The notes under the pieces were generated by a model that did no database searches, was not told the DNA's origin, and worked only from the letters and a program-made list of their open reading frames with translations. DNA of 64,000 bases from Gymnopus androsaceus JB14. Its lineage: Eukaryota > Basidiomycota > Agaricomycetes > Agaricales > Omphalotaceae. Made by a program: the position numbers and the translations under genes. Location of the stretch: NCBI GenBank assembly GCA_009733575.1, contig ML769407.1:296462-360461 (forward strand), given 5' to 3'. Shown here in pieces: positions 55,998 to 64,000 of this stretch; within the stretch, counting starts at the first letter, position 1; every line of letters starts with the position of its first letter.

Positions 55998-56756
55998 ATG
56001 TTTGCTTTGCGCTATATCGTTTGCTTGATTGGCTTCCTTTTGGTTAACGTGAATGCAGCACCGGTATGTTCATTGAGAATTGCCTGTCGAGTTTTTTTTT
56101 TGATAGAACGTTTAGCAGTCTGTGGCTCGTGCTCTATCTAACGATGTCCAAGCCAACACCGGTCGTGGCGGGTCCGTTGCTCCGAAGTTCAAGACACCTA
56201 GCAACTTCATTAGTAAGGTCTATATAATCAGTTCGACTCCTTCTGACCAGCATCTTCAGACGACCCGGGAGCTGGGCCTATAACGTTATCGAACATGAAA
56301 GTTTCTCGCAAACACTCTCTACCCCCATACGAAACCTTATATATCCTAGAAGGTCAAGGGAGATACGACCCTCAGGGTGCTGGGGTTGCTGTACCGGAGG
56401 GAGGTTTCTCTCCAGGCGATCTGAAAATACGTGTCTGGAGGGTAGACACCATGAAGATCACAACTCTACAAGATCAAGTGGTCAGTTCTGGGAAAAAAAT
56501 AGAGGAACTCAAGCACGCCAACAAATTAGTCAAGTATGGTGTGCTTCAGAATCCCCCGGAGATAGGCCTAAAAGATGATGAACCCTTGGCTGCCATCGTC
56601 TACTTGACCGATGAAGCTGCTTCTCGTTTAGCAAACGCGCGGAAAATATCGCAGTCTGCTTCCACAGGTTCTTCCGACGAGGAGCTACCAGAGCTAGCAA
56701 ATAAAAAGCAACCTAATAGTAACAAGGCGAAAAAAGTCTTGGGCATCGAACCGTGA
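55998..56756 (+). CDS. SSP-D, small secreted protein
   Basis: Exons 55998-56063, 56116-56212 and 56260-56756 give 219 residues. Exon 1 is again 66 bases, with a signal peptide ending 'GFLLVNVNAAP'. Exon 2 begins 'QSVARALSNDVQANTGR' and is longer than in SSP-A. The core carries 'ETLYILEGQGRYDPQGAG', 'PEGGFSPGDLKIRVWRVDTM', 'KIEELKHANKLVKYGVLQNP' and 'PLAAIVYLTDEAASRLA'. The C-terminal tail is Ser/Glu/Lys-rich. Closest to SSP-E, with which it shares the promoter and 3' element. No cysteine in the core. Function unknown. Confidence 0.82.
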
Positions 56757-56832
56757 ATTTACCGTGACGTTGTATAAACCAGCTGGAGTATTAGAGAGTA
56801 TCACCGGTTGTACTTACCTTACACGAGTCCAT

Positions 56833-56856
56833 CATGTAGTAGTACTAGCTGAAGTT
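56833..56856 (+). repeat. Conserved 3' element after SSP-D
   Basis: 'catgtagtagtactagctga', about 80 bases past the stop codon; see also SSP-C and SSP-E. Confidence 0.65.
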
Positions 56857-57442
56857 GTATCTTTCGCGCGTCCAGCTAAGCCAGTAAGGAATTGGAAAGA
56901 TGTAGTGATCCCGACATGTCATTGCAAAGTTCACGACATTGATCTACTTTAAATACTATAGGGCGTAGGTTAATCGGCCACTTAAGGTCATTTCAGTTGT
57001 TTCTTGATATGAAGAGGAGCTCCTACTGAACATATGATGGCGATGGGTCAACGATGGGTCTTGCGAACGTTTCGAGCCCTTGGTGAAGGCGGCTGCATGT
57101 CCATTTTTGGTTGAGCTATACATAATTGCCAAAGGGAGTCCAGATTTGCAAAATAGAGGTAACTCGGCCACTCGGTTCAGGGTTCCAAGTCAAAACACGC
57201 TTCACGACCGGATCTGCAGCACAGCCACCATATAAGAAAATCCTGAATTAGTTTACGAGTCGGAGCTGCACAATAGAAAAGCCTATTCCCGTGAGCCTGT
57301 ACAGCAGTCGAAGCAGTACCCAAATTTTTCCAAAATAAAAAAGCCGAAGCCAGTGAAGCAGACACGCGTAGCGCGCGGCGCCTACGGAATACTTTTAAAG
57401 CCAACACTTTCGTCCATGTTTTTTCCTCCAACTCGTCTCCCC

Positions 57443-57476
57443 CCTCTGCTGGACAGAGAAAACTTAGCCCTGGTGG
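57443..57476 (+). promoter_or_regulatory. SSP upstream element (SSP-E copy)
   Basis: 'ctctgctggacagaga' followed by 'ccctggtggtat', ending about 16 bases before the ATG. Confidence 0.7.
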
Positions 57477-57492
57477 TATCATACACGTAAAA

Positions 57493-58233
57493 ATGTTCTC
57501 TTTGCGCTATATCATTCTTGTTATTGGCTTCCTTTTGGTCAGCGTACATGCAGCACCGGTAAGTCTACAAGAATTTCCTGTTGATAGATTTTAATAGAGT
57601 GTTTAGCAAGCTGTGGTTCGCACTATTGTAGTGCCGCGTAGCACTCGGATACCTACATTGTTCCGTAAGTTCTTTACGACGAACGTTACTCTTCGTATCC
57701 GTATCTAACTTCAAACTTCCGTATCAGTCCATGAAGAGGCAAGCGCGATAGAGCTGAAGGACATAACCGGAAAACCAACTTCGGTCAAAAACGTATATCA
57801 ACTGGAAGGTACTGGCAAATACGACCCTGATCCCAAGAACAAAAAGCCCAAAGTTTGGCGTAAAGTTCCAAAGGGCGGGTACTCTCCATCCGACCTGCTA
57901 ATAAAGGTAGGTAAAATTTAATGATTAAAAGAGAAGCCTCCTTATCTGTCCCGATAGGTCTGGAGTGTAGATACAAAGAGCACTGCTGTAGAGACTCACG
58001 AGGAGATCCTGATGAGAGAGATACAGAGGCTCCAGGAGAAACCATATCGATTGGTCGATTATGGTATGCTTCTGACTCCGCAGAAGATAGGCCTCTCGCA
58101 GCAGGAGCCTGTCGTCATCTACTTAACCGAGAAAGCTGCTTCTCGTTTGGACACCCTTGAAACCAGTTTCATCGAAGGAAACCGAAACGAAACAACCCTC
58201 GAACGAAAAAGCGAAGAAACTGTTTGGGTATAA
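57493..58233 (+). CDS. SSP-E, small secreted protein
   Basis: Exons 57493-57558, 57607-57664, 57728-57906 and 57958-58233 give 192 residues. The 66-base first exon has a signal peptide ending 'GFLLVSVHAAP'. Exon 2 begins 'QAVVRT'. The core carries 'KNVYQLEGTGKYDPDPK', 'VPKGGYSPSDLLIKVWSVDT', 'RLVDYGMLLTPQKIGL' and 'EPVVIYLTEKAASRLDTL'. It has one more intron than SSP-A, B and D, placed inside the 'IKVWSV' block. No cysteine in the core. Function unknown. Confidence 0.82.
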
Positions 58234-58276
58234 CTCAACAATAGGGAGTCTAGTAGTACCTCTTCATAGGTCTGAT

Positions 58277-58303
58277 CATGTAGTAGTAGAACTAGCTGAA
58301 GTT
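58277..58303 (+). repeat. Conserved 3' element after SSP-E
   Basis: 'catgtagtagtagaactagc' followed by 'tgaagtt', about 45 bases past the stop. Confidence 0.65.
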
Positions 58304-58406
58304 ATAGCACGTACTTGTAGACGTATCGAAGTCAAAGCCAATTGACGCGCAAGCCCGCTGCGCGCTTGTTTATAATTCCCTTTAACTTGATCCATACACC
58401 ATCTAC

Positions 58407-61125
58407 ATGGGTTCCTCTAAACATAAACGACACGACAAGGAAAAGTCTGGTAAAAAGAGACATCGACATGATCATGATGACTGGGAAAAGCTCCAGAAAC
58501 GCAAGCGTACAGAAGTCGATGATGAAGACGAAGGCATGTGGGTAGAGAAAAATATCGACGCAGACATCAATACGCCTTCTACGGATCCCGTCGCGCCCTC
58601 TGGAAACTCGGGTTTGACGCGAGACTCGTGGATGCTGGCGCCTACTGCGTCTTCTTCTGCCGCCGAATCTTCCGACTTTTTCTCAAGTCTTGGTACAGAG
58701 ATTCAGAGCAAAGGAAAGAAGAAGGAAGAGGAGAAAGCGAAGGAAATGCAGAGGGGAAAGGCCATTGATCTTACCGCTAACATTACAGACTCGGATCCTC
58801 CACCAAAACGCCCATTCACTCCAGGCGGTCCTGGTTCTCAATGGCGAATGACTCGTTTAAAGCGAGTATACGAGACTGCGGCGGAAGAAGGCCGAGACAT
58901 TCTCGATATTGCTCTCGAAAGATTCGAGTCGGCAGAAGCTTGGGACGAAGCACTAGAAGAACGTAGGGTTTTAGACGAACGACAGGGACGGAGGGGGCGT
59001 GAAGATAGACCCCAAGGAGAAGGAGAAAAAGGCTTCATGTTTTCCGCTCCTTCAAGTCGAAGTTCGTCCTTCCGTAGGCCTGGCGGAAGTGCACCTTCTA
59101 CCCCTTCGCCTTCGACTCCTTCTGCAGGAGGCCCGCGGGTAACCAATCGCCGGCTCGATTCACTACGTCTTCCTTCCCAAGCTGATTCGCCATTACAGCA
59201 AAGCCATACGCCTATCCCTTCTGTCATGACTCCACAACGGAGGGCTCTCTCACCTTCTTCACTTAACAAACTCCAAGCTAAAGTGCTCCGCACAAAACTC
59301 ACGAATGCACCCAATGCGAAAGATTTGGAACGTGAATATGAGGATGCACAACGGTTGGCCAATGGATACGACTCTTCGACAGATAGTAATGTAAAGGTCC
59401 AGGTCCTTCCGACGTTGGATGGTAGAGGTCGCCTATACGATGTCGGGTCCAGTGTTCGTAGTAAAGATCATGAAGAAGAGCATGATCATGGCCCAGGGAA
59501 TCGGAGGCAGAAGAAGAAGGAAAAGGTATGCTTTCCATGCTTTAGTCTAATACCTATCCGAATCGCTAACAATTTCCTCTACCAGCATTTTGACACCCAC
59601 GATCCCGCTACGCACGAGCTCGTCCGTTACAACGCTGACGACGACAGCACTACCCTCACCGAAATGCTCCGTCAGGAGAGATTCGGTGGGGGTATGGCCG
59701 ACCAGAAGGATCAGGATATGGTGCTAGCGAGAGCAATTGTTGGGGATGGCAAGTTTGAGGTGAGCGTGTCATTGCGAGATGCCCCCTCCCTTCAATTCTG
59801 ACTGCTCATGTTTTCTAGAACGACCTCGACTACATTGACGACAATGCTGCCAAACTCGGACGACAGAAGTTGCGTTCGGATGCGATGAAAAGACAGTTTG
59901 CCATACATGGTGCGTACTGTGTTCCTCGAACTTGCTCTCAGCGATATCTTTCGCATTTACCATCATCTCTTACACTTCCATTTGCAGACTACAAACGCAC
60001 ACAACAAGCTCTCGCAAACTGTGACTTTTGTTTTTCCACTACAACCTCCGGTAATTCCTTTTTCGTATTATTCTTTCTCTTCTCCTCTTATCCTTTCTGC
60101 CACTTTTTCTTATTCTCCATACCTTACCTACTTTCGCTCACGCATACATGTAGCTCCTGACTCGGACGAACTACCCCCGCGCGCGCCCATCATCGCTCTT
60201 GGTACGCGAGTCTACCTTTCCTGTACGACGCACGAGGAGCTCCTTCAAGGCCACTGTCTAATTGTGCCGATTCAACATTGTCTGACCATGTTGGAAGGGG
60301 ATGATGATGTCTGGGATGAGGTTAAGGTATGTGTGATTGTTTCCGCTCGTACCGTTTCCTTTATCGATGGTCTAATCTACTTAACAGAACTTCATGAAAA
60401 CCCTCATGCGGATGTTCTCCGAGCAGGAACCACCCAGGGCGTGCTTTTCTACGAAACCGTCACCCCGTCATCCATGAAGGGCCAACGCCATACGTACGTG
60501 GAATGCGTACCAGTGGAATGGGGGGTCTGGGAGGCATTAGGAGGCTATTTCAAGGTGTGTATAAGTACATAGTCTCGTATAACCCACGTTAATCAACCTA
60601 TTCTCCTTGTGTAGGAATCCATCCTCTCCTCCGGTTCCGAATGGTCCACCCACCGCAAGCTCATCGACTTCTCTACCCGACCAGGTGGTTTCCGTCGGTC
60701 AATGGTACCGAATTTACCATATTTCATGGTTCAGTTTGATTACAAAGGAGAGAAAGGGTTTGGACATGTTATCGAGAGTGAAGGTGGCGGGGGAAGGAAT
60801 AAAGGCAAAGGCAAGGTTGGGTTTGGGCTTGAGGGGGAGGATGAAGAAGACGATGTACTTGGAATGGAGGGTACGGGGGAGAAGGGCGGCGGGGAGTTTC
60901 CGAGGTTAGTTTAGTCTGTCTCCGTTTGCTCACACGATGGATTGATTGACTGGCATATTTAGATACTTTGCAGCGGAAATAATCGGAAATGTTCTCGAAA
61001 TTGAGCCGAGGAAGTGGAGGAGACCGAGAAAGATTTTAGGTGGGACGAAGGATAAGGAAAGGGTGAAGGAGTGGAGAGTGTGGTACGATAAGTATGATTG
61101 GACCGGTCTGATTGGGAGGGAGTGA
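58407..61125 (+). CDS. CWF19: CWF19-like splicing factor (CwfJ domain)
   Basis: The first exon encodes a basic, Lys/Arg-rich N-terminus, then a Ser/Pro-rich middle. Downstream are 'TTLTEMLRQERFGGGMADQK', 'RTQQALANCDFCFSTTT', 'LGTRVYLSCTTHEELLQGHC', 'LIVPIQHCLTMLEGDDDVWD' and 'MVPNLPYFMVQFDYKGEKGF'. These are the CwfJ C1 and C2 regions with an HIT-like GHCLIVPIQH segment. Cwf19 acts in the late spliceosome and helps release or debranch the lariat. One missing base (or two extra) near 60430 breaks the frame between 'MRMFSEQE' and 'TQGVLFYETVT'; the other frame then reads on correctly. The stop is at 61123-61125. Confidence 0.87.
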
Positions 61126-62094
61126 GGGTAGCAAGTGTTATTATCTGTAATATCTACGAGGAACACAAAGTTTGGCCTAGGCATTTCTGAGCGCGATATT
61201 TCGATGGTTCACACAATCTAGTTTCACTCATGGAATAAATGAGTTGATAACGTAGCGAACGGTGTGGAATTGGGAATCCGGAATAAGCGATTTAGCGGTC
61301 AAGTGAGCTAGCACTGTAGAACGGCTTTAAATGTTATCAAACGGTCTTACTTTTTTCGGCTACAGTTGACGAGAGGATGCTACATACTGAATTACAGAGT
61401 TTACAGAGTTTATTAGTTTCTTTCACATCGGGACTATGTATGTATATGCTTTCGTGAATTCAGTCGCTCTACGGCCTCTAGTCATTCAAGTTAATTTAAG
61501 CATTCTGCCCTGGAAACAACTCTCCGAGATTGATTCTCTGTATGCACAGAAACGAATTAGAGGATGGTTGCATAGTTGGAGCGACTCGCGAGGGAGCTCC
61601 ACCAGAAACTAGCAGCTGTGATAGGTATTAACGCGGGCTCTGCAGGGTACAGCAGGTCTGAGGAGTTAGATGGTCATTTGACCACAGCTGACACTTGAGA
61701 ACCTTCCAGTGAATTATCCTTTTTTTTCGGTTTAGGACGGCCCCGAGCGGCCAAGCCTAACAAATGGCGGATCCGTTGAAATCGAAAGTAAACTGTTCAT
61801 TTTGAAGAGTTTTAATCGGAACAGGCCTGACAGTTATACGAGACTTGCAGCACTGGTGCTGTCGCGATTTGCGCTGCATAAGTACAGCTTTGGCATCGGC
61901 CAGCACTTCCAAATATGACACCGACCGGAGCTATGTAATGCGGCAATGGGCCGCTACGGGTGACGTTTTGACTCCGACTGAGACTCCGATTTCATACACT
62001 TAACTGCTGACCTCCACTAACTAACGAAGACTGTCCTTCCCTCGCTCGCCATATTTCCGTCTCTTCAATCGCTGCAGATTGTTATTCTGCTATC
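61126..62094. promoter_or_regulatory. Intergenic, promoter of the Igo1-like gene
   Basis: About 970 bases with no coding signal. The part before 62095 is pyrimidine-rich and should hold the transcription start. Confidence 0.5.
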
Positions 62095-62639
62095 ATGCTT
62101 CCTGCAAAGCGAAACAAGGTCGATATTAGTGTTAGTTGTTTTGTTTTTTTTGGTTGTCTTATACTGATACTTCCTGGATAGAAATTGAGCGAGCAAGAGC
62201 AGTTGCTTTTCGCGAAATATGGAAAGCTTCCTACTCATAAGAACACGCTCATGAAGGTGCAAAGGGTATGGTTTTGGCAGAATAGTCACGCTTTCCAGTA
62301 TCGACCTGATTGATTAGGATCGGAAATATTTTGACTCTGGGGACTATGCTCTTTCTAAAGCCGGCGTCACATCCGAAGAATCGGTTGGAACTGCGATTCC
62401 GAATCCTGACAAGTGTGTCTAACAATCGTGTTTTTTTTGGTCGTTTTTACTGATTGCAGGGTAGTATCCCTCACGCTTCATCGCCAAGCAACGGTAGCAT
62501 GCAATCTCTTTCAACCTCGCCGACGAACCCCACTAGCCCAATTAACAAGGAAAGATCGGAAGCATCGGAAGCACCGGAAGAGACAGAACAAGCAGCTCCC
62601 AGCGTCGGTGATGACGATGCGATGAACACCACAGAGTAA
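62095..62639 (+). CDS. IGO1: Endosulfine/ARPP19 family PP2A inhibitor
   Basis: Exons 62095-62130, 62182-62265, 62318-62412 and 62465-62639 give 129 residues. The family core is exact: 'LLFAKYGKLPTHKNTLMKVQ' and 'RDRKYFDSGDYALSKAG'. The serine in FDSGDY is the site that Greatwall/Rim15 kinase phosphorylates, turning the protein into an inhibitor of PP2A-B55. In yeast this drives entry into quiescence and mitotic control. The Ser/Thr/Pro-rich tail is variable. Acceptor choice at the last intron: 'gattgcag' would break the frame; 'cagggtag', six bases later, keeps it and was chosen. Confidence 0.92.
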
Positions 62640-63204
62640 ATCATCGATGGAATTCTTTGCGAGAATTATCTTTCGAGTATCATCCTTCCACCGGTAGCTT
62701 GTTTTCGCTTTCCGACTCGAAAATAATACCATACTCTTCGACATATAATCTCCTCTTTACACCCAAGTATCCTCATACTCTACATATTCATTCTTCAACA
62801 ACATCGTTTCGATCGCTCTCCTTCATTTGGATACATCTTCTCCATCGTCAAACATGCATTCCGTGGATTTCTTGTATGTACGTTGGGTGTTCGTGTGATC
62901 TATGTCTGGGTACATCGTACAACCTCCATTCATCTGTTCGTTGTCGTTGTTATGTCTGGGTCCTACATGCCTTTTCGCTCCAATTTCGCTTGCATTTTTG
63001 ACCAAATTTATCGCGCGGCATGTTTTTTTCTCAAATCTCCTTTCCTTCTGCTGTTAACAGTGTATTGCCTCACACTGAAATGTAGCTCGCGCGATACTAT
63101 GTACAAATGGATCTAAATGTAATTGTACGCACAAATCCAAGTAGCGGCTCTGATCGTTGCCAAGGCATGCTTTGCGAGCCTGAATCTTCTCGTTACTTAG
63201 AAAG
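62640..63204. other. Convergent 3' region
   Basis: 3' flanks of IGO1 and of the methyltransferase gene. T-rich; no gene is seen. Confidence 0.5.
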
Positions 63205-63982
63205 TCAAATAATATTGAACAAATCCCAAGAAGGGGCAAGGCCCTCCCGGACTCTCCAGCGAACATCCGCACCTAACCACTTCCGGACACGTTCAATATC
63301 ATCTTCCTCTTGATTTTTCCCATCTGTAATAACTTCCTCTTCCGTCTGCCGTTCCCAGTCTCTTTGACTGACTTTCGTTTCATCCAGACTGCTCTTCTTC
63401 CCTCCTTCCCCGTCATCCTCACTGCCACCATCCAACACATCAACATTGCCCTCTCCCCATAGCGCCAACACACTCCAGCCAATGACCATCATCGCTGGCG
63501 GCCTCTGTGCCCCAACCTCTACACTCTCCATCGCGCGTTCAATGTCTGCCAACGTGGACTCAATAACGCGCTGGTCAGGCATTGATGCTCGCTCAATGAT
63601 GGCTATTGGCAAGTGAGGTGGGTATTCACCGTGCCCAGCCTTGCCCGAACCCAAAAGCGTCTTGACGACACTCCCCTAGTCTCGCAACTCCCATAAGGAC
63701 CACGACCGTCCGTGCCCTTTCATACTTGGGCATTTCCAACGTCTTCCCACCCTTCCCGACAGGAGTAGTGATGAGGAAGGAGGTAGCAGCCCCACGCTGA
63801 GTACAAGGCATATCGAAGAGGGTAGGTGCGGCGAGGGCAGAGGAGACTCCGGGAATAACAAGTGTTGGTGGGAGAGGTGGGTAAGATGTGTTGGTGTCGG
63901 AAGGAGAAAGAGGCGGTGGGTTGCGAAAGTACAGTACTTCCTCCCCAAAGCGACCGTAGATTGCTGGATCGCCTTGCTTTAA
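63205..63982 (-). CDS. MET1: Uroporphyrinogen-III C-methyltransferase (siroheme synthesis), partial
   Basis: This is the C-terminal part; the first exons lie beyond the right window edge. It begins after a CCTAG acceptor at 63983 with 'LKQGDPAIYGRFGEEVLYFR', the GDPxxxGRxxEE motif of SUMT methylases. 'LVIPGVSSALAAPTL' and 'TVVVLMGVARLG' follow, then 'HLPIAIIERASMPDQRVIES'. The enzyme methylates uroporphyrinogen III twice with SAM to make precorrin-2, the first step to siroheme for sulfite reductase (Met1 in yeast). A C-terminal extension rich in Glu and Lys is fungal. One extra base near 63677 must be removed to continue from 'ARLG' to 'VVKTLLGSGKAGHG'. Confidence 0.85.
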
Positions 63983-64000
63983 CTAGGGAAAAAATAAATC

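Larger units (their letters stand above)
56757..57492. other. Intergenic between SSP-D and SSP-E
   Basis: It holds the SSP-D 3' element (56833-56856) and the SSP-E promoter, whose part from about 57330 repeats the SSP-D promoter. No other gene is seen. Confidence 0.55.

Noticed and set aside
62454..62470. Frameshift in IGO1 at the last junction
   Set aside because: Using the TAG acceptor six bases downstream keeps the frame, so no error is needed.

Overview
The window is nuclear DNA of a filamentous basidiomycete, most likely an agaricomycete. The grounds are gene density, introns of about 45-75 nt with GT(A/G)NGT donors and CTNA-type branch sites, intron-bearing tRNAs, and protein families typical of mushroom-forming fungi. 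No species is assigned. No CRISPR array, complete transposon or virus-like element was found.

Layout. 1-6.8 kb: intact EPL1 gene (NuA4 subunit) on the minus strand, with two decayed partial copies of itself downstream and a small secreted-protein gene between them. 7.7-14.1 kb: HUT1 nucleotide-sugar transporter, STYX-like pseudophosphatase, zinc alcohol dehydrogenase, ZNG1-type metallochaperone GTPase. 14.9-19.2 kb: tandem pair of secreted S28 serine peptidases, the first broken. 19.7-27.7 kb: Rap1-like telomere protein, fucose-permease-like transporter, BMS1 ribosome-assembly GTPase. 28-30.5 kb: F-box protein. 30.5-33 kb: gene-free. 33-38 kb: SNIP1/Pml1 FHA protein, tRNA-Ile, TMEM69/DUF3429 mitochondrial protein, tRNA-Thr, a secreted protein and a degraded relative. 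39-58 kb: a dispersed family of small secreted proteins (called here SSP-A to SSP-F), interrupted by a Ste7-type MAPKK, an SH3 protein, an F-box/LRR protein and an FAD monooxygenase. 58.4-64 kb: CWF19 splicing factor, Igo1/endosulfine, and part of a siroheme methyltransferase.

The most novel content is the SSP family. Members share a 22-codon first exon that encodes the whole signal peptide, an intron at the same point, a core around 'VYHLEGAY' and '(L/V)xYGML', and a conserved element just upstream of the ATG. SSP-A and SSP-B have identical exon lengths (66/46/428). SSP-C is a pseudogene and SSP-F is degenerate, so the family is turning over.

A second theme is technical or biological. About twenty sites across nine genes need one extra base removed to keep a conserved protein in frame, and only about three need the opposite change. 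Several other genes of similar size have no shift at all. Residual insertion errors in the assembly are the simplest explanation. All gene models are hand-derived from splice signals and reading frame; family names come from recognised motifs, not from a search.
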